Source: JALYXV01 sp963791545 (GTDB lineage Bacteria > Actinomycetota > Acidimicrobiia > Acidimicrobiales > Palsa-688). Taken from it: 64,000 nucleotides of DNA. The stretch covers positions 153,124 through 217,123 of the forward strand of contig CAWBSR010000009.1 of NCBI GenBank assembly GCA_963791545.1, in the 5' to 3' direction. Position numbers and translations under genes: made by a program. Positions 34,369 to 43,700 of the stretch are shown piece by piece. The notes under the pieces were generated by a model. The model worked only from the letters and a program-made list of their open reading frames with translations, was not told the DNA's origin and did not search any database. Within the stretch, counting starts at the first letter, position 1; every line of letters begins with the position of its first letter.

Positions 34369-34903
34369 ATGCGGCATAAAGATGCGACCCGGCCAGTTTG
34401 CACGTCGCGGAATCCCGCCAGTGAGGGCAGGAGACGTCGGGGGCGGGGGCGGTTGATCGCAACGCTGGTGCTGGTCGCCGTGGTGGCTGGCGCGGTGGGA
34501 TATCTGGTGGGCCGGCAGCGTCACAGCACGACCAACGCGTCCCCGACGAGCGGCTCGAAGGGCACTTCCTCGAACACGAGCGCCACGGCGGCGCCGGCCA
34601 CGGGCACGGTGTATCTCGAGAGCAACATTGCTCAGCCCAACGCCAATACGATCATCGCCTATACCTACCGCGAAGGCGGCAACCTTCGCCCCCTGCAGGT
34701 CGCCGAATACCGGACGGGTGGCGCGGGATCGGCCGACCTCACCGACTCGGGGGTACTCGACGCCGACCAGCACATCATTGTCAGCCGACAACAAGCTGCT
34801 TTTCGCCGTCAATCAGGGGTCAGATTCCATCGCGGTGTTGGTGCCGATCCCGGTCGCCCGCGACCTCAACCCCATTGGCCTCGGGGTGGTCGCCCACCAC
34901 TGA
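34369..34903 (+). pseudogene. truncated, frameshifted lactonase/beta-propeller gene
   Basis: ATG 34369 opens a protein with a basic head and a membrane anchor (LIATLVLVAVVAGAVGYLVG). Its mature part, GTVYLESNIAQPNANTIIAY, then LTDSGVLDADQHII, matches the start of secreted lactonase-like beta-propellers. At about 34776-34782 the matching sequence (ADNKLLFAVNQGSDSIAVL) moves to another frame, implying a one-base indel. Homology then stops after about 25 residues, so most of the propeller is gone. This is a dead gene unless there is an assembly error. Confidence 0.7.
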
Positions 34904-35170
34904 AATATGAGGTCAGCGACAAGTCGCGACAGCCCTAGGAAAGTCAGGCCTCTGCCGGTGAAGTCGCCTCCGTCGGACGCGTCTACGAACGGCAGGAGGT
35001 AGACCTCGCGGGTAGTAGCGCGTGAGACAGCGGATCGCATGTCATCGGGCGCGGTCGAGATCAGGGCTCGCATCTGGTTTTTCGTGGCCGTGCGTCCGGT
35101 CCGGCTCGCCTCCGCCGTGCCGTGTCCGCCCTTTGACATCCGATCGTGCAATGTGGTTGCCAGACGCGGC
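34904..35170. other. intergenic, no gene seen
   Basis: Following the dead lactonase gene, this stretch contains only chance frames on both strands with no recognisable domain or ribosome site. It may be further debris of the same locus. Confidence 0.45.
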
Positions 35171-35200
35171 AAAGGCGGGACCGACGCTGGTCCCGCCTTT
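35171..35200 (-). terminator. terminator hairpin after DUF6458-like gene
   Basis: A perfect 12-bp stem (35171-35182 with 35189-35200) and a 6-nt loop, with AAA/TTT at its base, lie about 20 bp past the stop of the small membrane protein. The symmetric A/T base means it could work in both directions. Confidence 0.8.
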
Positions 35201-35221
35201 GGCTACCCGCACGCAGGTGAA

Positions 35222-35446
35222 TCAGATGCGGCCGCGCACCCCATCGTCGACGACCACCGTGTCGCGGTTCCCGTGGAAGCCGCCCCAGCTGCTCCAGAAG
35301 ATGAGGGAAAGGACCGCGCCGATGGCACCGACCACCATCAAGATCACGCCGATGGTGTGAAGGTTGAAGCCCTGGGTGTTGACACTGACGGCAAAGTCCA
35401 AGATGGCGCCAACCGCAATCAGAAAAAGGCTGGTTCCGATACCCAT
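35222..35446 (-). CDS. DUF6458 family small membrane protein
   Basis: A 74-residue protein with two membrane helices (residues 3-20 and 30-50) starting MGIGTSLFLIAVGAIL and containing HTIGVILMVVGAIG and LIFWSSWGGF. This is a common actinobacterial small membrane protein of unknown function. ATG 35446 is preceded by AAGGAGAA at good spacing. It is monocistronic with a strong terminator. Confidence 0.87.
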   Translation of the reverse strand: MGIGTSLFLIAVGAILDFAVSVNTQGFNLHTIGVILMVVGAIGAVLSLIFWSSWGGFHGNRDTVVVDDGVRGRI

Positions 35447-35806
35447 ATCATTCTCCTTGTGGGTCGTGTTTGTATATCCCAGCCTTACCCAGCCACCTTC
35501 GCGTCCAAGCGCGTGGTCCGAAATGCGGCATTTTTCGGGATGACATCTAACCCGAAGGGTTAGGTGGACAGGTCTTGCCAGGTCCGTCCCTTTTAGCGGG
35601 CGAGCCGTCCGATCACGTTGGCGGCCTCACTTCCCGACCACCGGATGGGCGGCCCCCCAGACCACCACCGCCCCGACGGCCGTGTCAAGCACCAGCACCT
35701 CCACACGATGTCCGCTCTCGACCTGTCCCGGACGATCTTCACATCCGGCACTGGTCTGGCCTTTGCGCGGCGGACTGGTCGTGACGACCTCCGATGACGC
35801 CACAGT
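35447..35806. other. intergenic, no gene seen
   Basis: About 360 bp. A small perfect hairpin (CTAACCC-GAA-GGGTTAG, 35547-35563) is the only structure. Open frames here are short and arginine-rich without domain similarity. Confidence 0.5.
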
Positions 35807-36193
35807 TCAGCGCTGGAGGTAGCTTCTGGCGAGATCGGCCGGAGCCCGGGCCAGCCAGGCATCCGTGACGGCCTCTCGCAGAACCTTCTTCCCGACTGCG
35901 CTGAGTTGGATCAGCACGGCCGCGTAGCCATCAAAGTGAGGGATGGTGAACAACCCCCGCTGCCCCGTGGCGAGGAGTGCCTGCTTGTCGTCCAAGTCGG
36001 CCACCCTCACGGCGAGGATCGGGCCTGCGGGCGGGGTGTCGTCACCAAACCTGCGAAGGTCGGCCTTACTGAAGGGTCGATCCCAGGCGAACGCCTGGCC
36101 TCGCACGAACCAGGTGAGGTTGCCATGCCGCTCGCCTTCCGTCACTTCCGGCAGACCGGCGGTGATCTGCGCCACGTCCTCGAGAGTCGCCAC
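35807..36193 (-). CDS. MmcQ/YjbR family protein
   Basis: A 128-residue protein of the MmcQ/YjbR (double-stranded-DNA-binding-like CyaY fold) family. LPEVTEGERHGNLTWFVRGQAFAWDRPFSK (quoted in part as LPEVTEGERHG and FVRGQAFAW) is the family core, and the C-terminal AVTDAWLARAPADLARSYL closes it. Function is not established; some members are induced with other systems and may bind nucleic acid. GTG 36193 (VATLEDVAQI) fits the normal length; the frame upstream to 36358 is not family-like. Confidence 0.82.
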   Translation of the reverse strand: MATLEDVAQITAGLPEVTEGERHGNLTWFVRGQAFAWDRPFSKADLRRFGDDTPPAGPILAVRVADLDDKQALLATGQRGLFTIPHFDGYAAVLIQLSAVGKKVLREAVTDAWLARAPADLARSYLQR

Positions 36194-36467
36194 GAGAAAA
36201 CCGTACCGGCACGTCAACCCATAGAGGACGGCACCGGACACCAAGAACCGAGCCGTGGGTTTGCTCGCCGTGCTCATGAGACGCCAGCCCGGCGCCGCCA
36301 AGTAGGAAGCCCTGCCCGGTCCCCTACTCACACAGTCAGTATCACCCGTTCTCGACAAACGCGACGCTAGGCCAACTCGCGCAACAGAACCTCGCCCGCA
36401 CGTGATTCAGGTGGCCGGATTGCCGGTCGCCTCGGCGGGGCATACCAGCATCAGACAGGAGGATCAC

Positions 36468-36917
36468 ATGAGCGGAACGGAGCGCAGCCAGGGCACCATG
36501 CCAAGCGACGTCAACGGGGCCATAGGGTTCTTCGACCGCTTCGCCGGCGGAGCGTCTGCCCTCGCCAGCCGGGCGCCGTTCTTCGCGTTCTGCGTGGCCC
36601 TCATCGTGGTATGGGCGCCCAGCATCACGTTCTTGAAGGTCGACACGTGGCAGCTGATCATCAACACCGCCACCACCATCATCACTTTCCTCATGGTCGC
36701 GCTCCTCCAGAACTCCCAGACCCGCACCGACCAGGCCACCCAGCACAAGCTCAATGCCATCGCCGACGGCCTGGCCGACCTCATGGTGCGAGTCGCCGAC
36801 CGCTACGAAGACCCTTCCCTCCACGACGAAGTACACGAACTGAAACTTGCCGTCGGCCTCGAAGACCGGGAAGGTACCGCCAAGAAGAACGCACCCACCG
36901 CGGCCGGCGCCCACTGA
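36468..36917 (+). CDS. low-affinity iron permease family protein
   Basis: A 149-residue membrane protein with two helices (ALASRAPFFAFCVALIVVWA and LIINTATTIITFLMVALLQ). They are followed by NSQTRTDQATQHKLNAIADGLADL, the characteristic cytoplasmic signature of the Fet4-like bacterial family (PF04120). AGGAGG lies 5 nt before ATG 36468. Bacterial members are unstudied and an iron role is only by name. It is monocistronic. Confidence 0.88.
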   Translation: MSGTERSQGTMPSDVNGAIGFFDRFAGGASALASRAPFFAFCVALIVVWAPSITFLKVDTWQLIINTATTIITFLMVALLQNSQTRTDQATQHKLNAIADGLADLMVRVADRYEDPSLHDEVHELKLAVGLEDREGTAKKNAPTAAGAH

Positions 36918-37091
36918 CCCTGCACCTGCGCCCCCGGTCGTCGATCAGCCGGGGCTTGGCGTCGGCCCAGTGGGAGGTGCACGCCCCGCACTGTCGCCCA
37001 AAGACCGGGGCCGCGTCTCGAGGGTCAACCTCCACCGGGTCCGCACACCGCCGTCAAGGCGCGACGGGTCGCCCGCTACCAAAGCCTTGGC

Positions 37092-37475
37092 TCATTGCCG
37101 CGAGCGAAGGACTTGGGGATCAGCGGACTTGAGCGGAGCTGAGTCATACTCGGCGGACCGCTGGGTTGCCCGTTCGTAACGAGCGAGGATCGCTGCACCC
37201 GAGGTCTCGACCGACGTGAGTTGTAGGTCGACGGGAGCGGCGAAAAGCCTCCCGCCTTCTCCGAGCGCGGTGGGGAAGAGAAGCAGCCGATACTCATCGA
37301 CGGCGTCCGCGGCGTGCTTCACTTCCAGGGCCTCGATGGCGTCTGCCGGGCGGGGACGCGCACCTTTCAAGGCACGGCGACCGTGCTCGGAGGTACGGGC
37401 AGGTTCCCACGCCACCGGTTCGATCGTCCTCTGGGGCGAGGTCTCGGGCCAAGGCATCACCCAGGTCGAGGACAT
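37092..37475 (-). pseudogene. C-terminal remnant of a RibD/dihydrofolate-reductase-like gene
   Basis: The frame contains VDEYRLLLFPTALGEGGRLF and VETSGAAILARYERA, the usual C-terminal strand-helix of DHFR-like (RibD C-terminal) proteins. A weak VMSSTW-like segment lies upstream. The N-terminal NADPH-binding half is absent, and the frame continues past the expected end for about 25 unrelated residues. It is a 5'-truncated relic in a gene-poor stretch. Confidence 0.6.
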
Positions 37476-37672
37476 GACCGTCCATTGGACTGGTGAGCTC
37501 TACGAGTGACGGCGACAGCGGCTGACTTAGCGCCGGCGAGCGGCGAACACGGACTGCACACGGGCCAGGCCCCTCGTCAGATCCCGGGTCTGTGTAGAGA
37601 CCCCCCCTGCACCAAGCTGAACGACGTGTCAGAATGTGCCCGGGCGACCGGCATCGCCCGAAGGGAGGGCAC

Positions 37673-39289
37673 GTGGGACGGGATCGATCGGTCATGCGGT
37701 CGCGCCCGGTCGCCGCGATGCACCTGGCGGCCCACCTGCCTGTGCGCCAGCCCGCTGGTGCCAGCCACCGCCAACCGGCCGACCCCGCTGGCACCAGCCA
37801 CCGCCAAGCGGCGGGCTCGGACCGCTCGCTCGCCAACCTGGTGGCGCTGCAACGTGTTGCTGGCAACCAGGTCGTGTGCCGCATGCTCGAAGCGAGCGGG
37901 CAGGGTGCCCGGGCGGCCGGACCTGCGACCGCAACCTATACCGCAACCGTGCGGGTGCAGCGGGCCGGTCCGTGGGAGACAGACTTCGGCCCCCAACCCG
38001 ATCCGACTTTGACCGACAGAAAGTTGAGCCAGCTGGAACGCCTCCGGGTCATCGACCGCTGGTTGGTTACCAACCGCTCCGAGTTGGCCTGGCTGGGCCT
38101 GTTCGAGGACGGCCAGGTGGCGCCGCCGGGCACCCTCCAGAGCGACTTGGCCCAGGGGGTCGAGTGGGCCTCAAACCACATGTCGATGTGGCTCGACACC
38201 CATGAAGCCGTCGGCGACGACGACATAGCCCAGCTGAACTGGGTTTACACCAACGCCCACCTGTGGTTGCAGCAGCACCGAGCCGACCGCTTCGCCAAGG
38301 TCGACGAGGTGATCACCAAGGCACGTGAGAACGAGTTGACGTGGTTCGCCGACGTACTGAGCCAACGGCGCCAGGAGATTCAGGACATCGTGGCCCGGGG
38401 CACGCCTGGTGACGGTTACCTGAAGGCCGCCAACCTGAAGATGCGAACCTTGAGCCGGATCGTGGAGTCGTGCACCGGCCTGCTGGACAGCACGATCAAC
38501 GATCTACGGAGGCAGGAGTCGCTCCGCCTCGACATCAACGACGCCCTTGATGCGATCGACGACATGACAGCTGATGTCAGGCTCAAGGACCGCAAGACCT
38601 TTTTGGGCGAGGCGGTGTTGCTGCGCGAGCTGTGGCAAAAACTGGAGTTCCATCCCGAGCGCAAGCCGACGGTGCGGAAAAAGAACGCGCAGGCTTCCGA
38701 GAAGAAGTCGGCGGCTTCACAGGTGGCCGAAATCCCGAAGGATTTCGTGCCCCGGGTCAGTGCCAGGAACGAAAACGTCAATCTTCTCGAGCTGGTGTCG
38801 AAAGACGTGACGCGCACGGCGTCGGCGCTGGAGGAATTGAGCAAGTCGGCGGAGGATCTGGGCTGCCGGGTCGAGCATAATTACGGCTTCCTTCCTGTTC
38901 AGCAGGTGAAGCCAACTGCGAAGAACAAGCCGGAGATCATTGTCAAGTCGAACATGAGCCCCACAATAGTGGCAGGAATGCTTCCGATTGCGATCGGAAA
39001 TGCCCTGCGGGTCGCTGGCGCCATCATCAATAGCCCCTTCGACGGCCAGACTGGTTTCAAGGTGCGAGGTCAAGGCGTCTTTCACACCTCCGCCGGAAGT
39101 TTGTCGGCCGGTAGTAGCAAGGGCACGGCCTTCTGGATCAATAGCGCGGGCGACCGCGTCCTGGTAGCGATGGGAAAGCACACGGGGGGCCAGGGCGACC
39201 AGTACCGCATCACCTGGCGAGCAAACGGTGTCTCCGGAAGCATGGTGACGCTGAATTCCACCAAGGCGAGCGAAATGCTGAAGGGTTGA
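37673..39289 (+). CDS. putative eCIS-type cargo/effector with unknown C-terminal domain
   Basis: A 538-residue protein. Residues 50-75 read SLANLVALQRVAGNQVVCRML, matching the N-terminal ALQRxAGNxAVxxxL signature found on cargo proteins of extracellular contractile injection systems and DUF4157-type proteins. A VQRAGPW boundary follows. About 100-270 is a long alpha-helical region, then a Lys/Ser-rich hinge (KKNAQASEKKSAAS). The C-terminal part of about 190 residues has a beta-rich end (FKVRGQGVFHTSAG, VLVAMGKHTGGQGDQYRITW) and could be a toxin; no catalytic motif is recognised. GTG 37673 has GGGAGG upstream. No injection-system genes are in the window. Confidence 0.7.
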   Translation: MGRDRSVMRSRPVAAMHLAAHLPVRQPAGASHRQPADPAGTSHRQAAGSDRSLANLVALQRVAGNQVVCRMLEASGQGARAAGPATATYTATVRVQRAGPWETDFGPQPDPTLTDRKLSQLERLRVIDRWLVTNRSELAWLGLFEDGQVAPPGTLQSDLAQGVEWASNHMSMWLDTHEAVGDDDIAQLNWVYTNAHLWLQQHRADRFAKVDEVITKARENELTWFADVLSQRRQEIQDIVARGTPGDGYLKAANLKMRTLSRIVESCTGLLDSTINDLRRQESLRLDINDALDAIDDMTADVRLKDRKTFLGEAVLLRELWQKLEFHPERKPTVRKKNAQASEKKSAASQVAEIPKDFVPRVSARNENVNLLELVSKDVTRTASALEELSKSAEDLGCRVEHNYGFLPVQQVKPTAKNKPEIIVKSNMSPTIVAGMLPIAIGNALRVAGAIINSPFDGQTGFKVRGQGVFHTSAGSLSAGSSKGTAFWINSAGDRVLVAMGKHTGGQGDQYRITWRANGVSGSMVTLNSTKASEMLKG

Positions 39290-39921
39290 GGGCTCCTCGC
39301 GGCGCTGACCTCCTGGCCAGGTGCGCACGCAAGTAGGCATCAACGCGGGGACTTTCACCGACCTCGTGAACCCGGACGGGTCGATCGCAAGGTCCCCTCC
39401 ACCCCCGACGACCCGTCCCAGTGGCGGCTGTTGTTGGGGGCACCCAGTCACGGTGTTCGACGATCCTTTGGCGAGAGCGACTGGTAGCGTCGAGCGCGTA
39501 CCGATCCGTATCTGCCTCGTGGGGGCGACGATGAAGAAGCCGGCGATGGCCACGCCACGTCGCCCGGGGTGATCGCACTCGCTCTGGCAGCTCACGCCAC
39601 CGAAGGCCATCAGCGACGCTTGAACAATATCGGCCGGCCCGGTATCAGCGTCGCGGTAAGCCTGCTCGGCACGAGAGGCGTGCGCTTCGGCGATGCCCAC
39701 CACGGCGCAGGCCAACTCCTTCAGCGGGATCACCTCGCGGGCCCACTCGCCCGGCTCGCCGTTCGCGGTGCCTGCAGTCGATCCCGCCACCTCGGGCCCC
39801 ACCTCTCCACGGCCCCAGAGCGTGGAGGCTTCCTGATTGTCGGTTTAGCCAACTGAGTGGGGCCCATGACCGGGTCTTTACAACCGGATCCTTGACGACC
39901 AACCAATCAAGGGGCGGAGCG
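39290..39921. other. about 630 bp without a recognisable gene
   Basis: Open frames occur on both strands, including a minus-strand frame with an Ala/Glu-rich helix-like stretch (CAVVGIAEAHASRAEQAY, about 39655-39710). None has a ribosome site plus domain similarity. It may hold decayed coding DNA, perhaps a lost immunity or partner gene of the preceding effector. Confidence 0.45.
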
Positions 39922-41097
39922 CTACGACAGTGCGAACGTTAGGTAGCCGCTGCGCCTTTCCCCGCCGCGGGGATCATCGCCAAGGTAGAACGAGATCTCG
40001 AGGCTGCGGGCGTCAGACCGATACAGCGCGTGGTACATGGTCCGGCTCGGCCGTGATCCCGGCACCTCGGTCGAGGGGAAACCCAACTGGTTGCAGGCCA
40101 CCCGGGCGTTAGCCCGCTTCAGGTCCGAGATGGTCAGGGTCGGCGAGCGTTCGGTAAGCCAGCTCTCTAGGACGTCTCGCCGCCAACGTGACCGAGTGGG
40201 ATCGGTAGGCCCCGTGCTGCCGCCATTAGGCCCGCTGCCCTGGAGGTGATTCGTGGCTACCTGAATCTGCCCGCAGCCGGGGATGAGGTACTCGGCGTTG
40301 CCGCACTCCGAACGCTCGAAGACGAGCGACTGTCCGTTGGCGTCGCCGACGATGTAGTGGCACGGCATGGCGACGATGTACTGCTTGGTGGCGAGCAGCG
40401 CCTCCGCCGCTTCGTCCACCGTGGCGCAGGTGTCGAGCACCAGGCGGGGTGTCTCCATTTCAGCTAGCCCTGCCGCCCTGGTGTAAACGGGCGCCGCCCG
40501 CGAACCCGGGCCGTCATAGATCGCCATCAGCGAGACCATCAAGCCTTCGGAGTTGATGCCATCGAAGCAGCCGCCGACCAGGGCGTAAGAGTAGGTGAGG
40601 TAAAGCGAGGGATACCCCTGGTCCGGATAGGCCTCGACGACGTAAGGCCGGGCGGACATCGGCGGCTCATCGGGGACTGGGCCATGGTTGAGCAACTCGG
40701 AAAGCGTCGCGGTCGTGAAGTCATAATTTCGGCTCAGGAAGGCGCTGCCCTCCTTGGTCTGGTCACCGGGGATGTAGGCCACCGAACAGCCGCCGCCTCC
40801 GAGGGGGAGGCCGAGTGCGGCGCAATCCCACCGGTCGTCGTCCCGGTCGACACCGAAGGCCTGGGCCACGCCCGCCATCCGCTGGTAGTGGATCGGGTAA
40901 TTACGCTCATACCAGCGCCGTCTCGCTCGGACCAACGTCGGGTCGAGGGACCCGACGTCAGCACCGTGGCGGTCCCGAGCGACACCGGCCAGAACCTGAC
41001 CGATCTCGGCGTTGGAACCGGACACCCGAAGATGCCGAGCCACGGCGAAGTCGTCCGGCGCCCCGGCCACCAGTCGGTCGTCGACTTGGACTCCCAC
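39922..41097 (-). CDS. C45 family autoproteolytic acyltransferase/hydrolase
   Basis: A 391-residue Ntn-type enzyme related to acyl-CoA:6-aminopenicillanate acyltransferase. The candidate nucleophile is the Cys of GGGCSVAYI (about residue 103), preceded by DRWDCAALGLP. SRNYDFTTATLSELLN, LVGGCFDGINSEGLMVSL, HYIVGDANGQSLVFE and QIQVATNHLQG are family motifs. Members cleave or form amide bonds after self-processing at the Cys. It is divergent from the polyketide operon with an 80-bp shared promoter region and might transfer the polyene acyl chain; that link is inference. Confidence 0.85.
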   Translation of the reverse strand: MGVQVDDRLVAGAPDDFAVARHLRVSGSNAEIGQVLAGVARDRHGADVGSLDPTLVRARRRWYERNYPIHYQRMAGVAQAFGVDRDDDRWDCAALGLPLGGGGCSVAYIPGDQTKEGSAFLSRNYDFTTATLSELLNHGPVPDEPPMSARPYVVEAYPDQGYPSLYLTYSYALVGGCFDGINSEGLMVSLMAIYDGPGSRAAPVYTRAAGLAEMETPRLVLDTCATVDEAAEALLATKQYIVAMPCHYIVGDANGQSLVFERSECGNAEYLIPGCGQIQVATNHLQGSGPNGGSTGPTDPTRSRWRRDVLESWLTERSPTLTISDLKRANARVACNQLGFPSTEVPGSRPSRTMYHALYRSDARSLEISFYLGDDPRGGERRSGYLTFALS

Positions 41098-41177
41098 CCC
41101 ACCTTCCTCGCGCAGTCGCTCGCTGGCAACCTGGCATGCTATCGGCGGTCGCCGCTTCCACCGATCAGAATCGCGCT

Positions 41178-42311
41178 ATGACCGAAACGGTTCCTGAAAT
41201 CACTTCCGAGGCGTTACGGGACCTCCTGGTGCACCAGCTCGGTCAGGAAGCGAGTGGCGGAGGAGCGGGTTGGCGGATCGACTGGTCGGCCGTGTCTGCC
41301 GAGGAGCGCTCGTCCTGGCTGGCCCAGCTTCCGCAGCGGGTCGGTTTTCGAACATCGGGGTCGACCCGGCACCAGCCGCGGCTGTGGTGGCGGACCATGG
41401 ATCAGCTCAGGAGCGAGATCGAGGTCCTCCGAGGTTTCGTACCCTTCGATGACATCGACGGCATCGTGTCGTTCGCGCCGGCGTGCCACCTGTACGGCTG
41501 GCTGTTCACCGTTCTCATCCCGAACACGGTCGGTGTGCCGGTCCGATACGAGACACCCGGCCCCGATGCCACCTTCGCCCACGCCGGAAAGGCCCGCTCG
41601 ATGTTGGCCATGATTCCCTCGGCCTGGTCGGCGCTCCGCCGGGAGGTTGACCTAGGCCTCGAAATGCCGCCGACGTTTGCCGTTCACAGCACCGCCGTGT
41701 TCCCGGCCGCGGCTCGGGACCTGATCGGCCGCTCAGGCATTGACCTACGGGCCGTGGAGCTTTTCGGTTCGACGGAGACCGGCCTGGTCGCCCACCGCTT
41801 CTCAACGCCCGCCGGCGATGGCCACTGGCAGCTGGCGGCCGATGTGGAGTTCGCGGAGATGGCTCAGGACGGCAGCGAGGAACAGCTGCGTGTAAGGAGC
41901 CCACGCCTGGCCTCACTCGATGAGTCGCCTCCGCCCTCGTGCTGGACCATGGACGACTGGGTCGAGGTCAGCGGCGACCGCAGCTTCATCTTCGGAGGGC
42001 GGCGCTCCCGGTCCGTCAACGTCAACGGGCGCCGGGTCGACCTGGATGGTATCGAAGAGATCCTTCGGGCTGCTGTGCCGTGCCTCGATCTGGCGTGCGT
42101 CGCGGTCATGGACCCGACGCGCGGAGAGCATTTCGAGTTGCGCATCGTACCGCTCCCCGCCGGGGGCCCCTCGCCCCTCGAGTTGCGGCAGGCGGTGCGA
42201 TCCCTCCTCCCCCCGCCTCGACCGGGGCGGATACGGTTGGTGACTGTCATCGATCGTTCTGCGACCGGCAAGCTACGCAGGCTCCAACCAGCGCCGCCAC
42301 CGGACGCCTGA
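41178..42311 (+). CDS. AMP-ligase (acyl/aryl-adenylating), aryl-polyene type
   Basis: A 377-residue ANL-type enzyme, shorter than usual (about 450-550). The P-loop reads GFRTSGSTRHQPRL, lacking the normal G-x-P-K. IDGIVSFAPACHLYGWLFTVL, ELFGSTETGLVAHR and the hinge GRRSRSVNVNGRRVDLDGIEE are clear, and the catalytic lysine lies in DRSATGKLRRL near the end. Small AMP-ligases like this occur in aryl-polyene clusters, where they load the aryl starter on an ACP. It is first in the operon; the ATG is 80 bp from the divergent C45 gene. Confidence 0.85.
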   Translation: MTETVPEITSEALRDLLVHQLGQEASGGGAGWRIDWSAVSAEERSSWLAQLPQRVGFRTSGSTRHQPRLWWRTMDQLRSEIEVLRGFVPFDDIDGIVSFAPACHLYGWLFTVLIPNTVGVPVRYETPGPDATFAHAGKARSMLAMIPSAWSALRREVDLGLEMPPTFAVHSTAVFPAAARDLIGRSGIDLRAVELFGSTETGLVAHRFSTPAGDGHWQLAADVEFAEMAQDGSEEQLRVRSPRLASLDESPPPSCWTMDDWVEVSGDRSFIFGGRRSRSVNVNGRRVDLDGIEEILRAAVPCLDLACVAVMDPTRGEHFELRIVPLPAGGPSPLELRQAVRSLLPPPRPGRIRLVTVIDRSATGKLRRLQPAPPPDA

Positions 42312-42422
42312 TCCAGCTGGACAAAGTCCACCATCCAAAAGGACAAAGTCCTCCGGCGACGCGCCAAGAGTCCCCCGGTTGCGCTATTTTGTCCGCGTCG
42401 TCCTTCCGCGTGAGGCAGGGGA

Positions 42423-43700
42423 ATGGGAGTGTCGCCGGCGGGCAACATTGTGAGCTACGACGCCATCGTCGTGGGGGCCGGTCCGGCGGGAAGCACGTGC
42501 GCTTACACCCTGGCTTCGCTCGGCCAGTCGGTCCTCGTCCTTGAGAAGTCCCAGCACCCGCGCTTCCACATCGGCGAATCATTGCTGCCCTACGGAACCA
42601 CGCTGCTCCAACGCCTAGGCCTTCTGCCCGACATAGAACAGGCCCCATTCGTGTTCAAGCCCGGCGCACATGTTGCTGACAGCTCCGGTCGCCAGGTCCG
42701 AGCGTCCTTCGCCGAGTTGCCAGCCGGCCAGATGAATTACGCGTTCAACGTCGAACGGGCTGTGTTCGATGACGTTCTCGCAACGGCCGCCGTCCGGTCC
42801 GGCGCCCAGCTGGTACAAGACGCCGAGGTGACCGACGTCATTTTCGAGGGCAACCGGGCGGTAGGTGTCACCTACCTTCATGACGGCCAGCGTCACGAGG
42901 CCCGGGCCCGGTTCGTCGTGGACGCCAGCGGCCGCGCCGGCTTGCTAGCACGCCATTTCCGGTTGCGGCGGATGAACCACAGGTTGAACAACGTTGCGGT
43001 CTTCCAGCAGTATCGCAACCCCCGACGCGGGGTGAACCTCTCCGACGAGGGCTATATCGTGTTCACCAGCCACCGCGACGGCTGGGTATGGTGCATACCG
43101 CTCGGGCCGGACAAGGTCAGTGTCGGTTGTGTGATGCCGGCTGAGACGCTCAAAGGATCCGACCGCCAGGCCATTTATCAGGATCACCTCCTACGCAGCC
43201 CGCTGATTGCCAACTGTGTCGCCGACGCGGCACCGGTGTTCGAAAAGCTGAAGACCGAGTCGGACTTCTGTTACCACGCCGAGCAGCTCGCCGGCCCCGG
43301 GTTCCTCCTGGCCGGCGATGCCGGCTGTTTCGTGGACCCCCTCTTCTCGGGCGGGGTGCTCCTCGGCATGACGGGCGGCATGAAAGCCGCCGAGGCAGTG
43401 GCCGCGGTGCTGTCGGGCACCGAGGAGAGGGTCGCCCTGGCTTCGTATGAGAATTTCTGCAAGACCGGTTATGACATGTATTTCAGGCTCGTCTACGCGT
43501 TCTACTACGGGTGCGGCGGCAACATTCCTGAGCTGTTCCGGTTCCTTCGAGGAGGGTATGAATTCGTGCTGCAGCTGGTTGCAGGCGACTTCTGGGGCGA
43601 CGCCGGCGGCCCGGTGATCGAGTCCCTGAGGTCGCAGAGGGAATGGGACACCTTCGAGCGCCCGTTTGAGCTGACCGGGTTAAAAGGAGAGGGGGCATGA
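42423..43700 (+). CDS. FAD-dependent halogenase-like oxidoreductase
   Basis: A 425-residue flavoenzyme. The FAD dinucleotide fold VVGAGPAGSTCAYTLASLG is at the N-terminus, followed by HPRFHIGESLLPYG, a halogenase-type loop. The WxWxIP motif (GWVWCIPLG) typical of flavin-dependent halogenases is near residue 220, and GFLLAGDAGCFVDPLFSGGV near residue 293. Related enzymes halogenate aryl groups in flexirubin-type pigments. A reductase or hydroxylase role is not excluded because the catalytic lysine was not assigned. AGGGGA precedes ATG 42423. ATGA overlap with the ammonia-lyase gene. Confidence 0.85.
   Translation: MGVSPAGNIVSYDAIVVGAGPAGSTCAYTLASLGQSVLVLEKSQHPRFHIGESLLPYGTTLLQRLGLLPDIEQAPFVFKPGAHVADSSGRQVRASFAELPAGQMNYAFNVERAVFDDVLATAAVRSGAQLVQDAEVTDVIFEGNRAVGVTYLHDGQRHEARARFVVDASGRAGLLARHFRLRRMNHRLNNVAVFQQYRNPRRGVNLSDEGYIVFTSHRDGWVWCIPLGPDKVSVGCVMPAETLKGSDRQAIYQDHLLRSPLIANCVADAAPVFEKLKTESDFCYHAEQLAGPGFLLAGDAGCFVDPLFSGGVLLGMTGGMKAAEAVAAVLSGTEERVALASYENFCKTGYDMYFRLVYAFYYGCGGNIPELFRFLRGGYEFVLQLVAGDFWGDAGGPVIESLRSQREWDTFERPFELTGLKGEGA

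Noticed and set aside
38717..39802. 361-codon minus-strand frame opposite the effector gene
   Set aside because: It is antisense to a plus-strand gene with clear domain signal and has no recognisable domain of its own.
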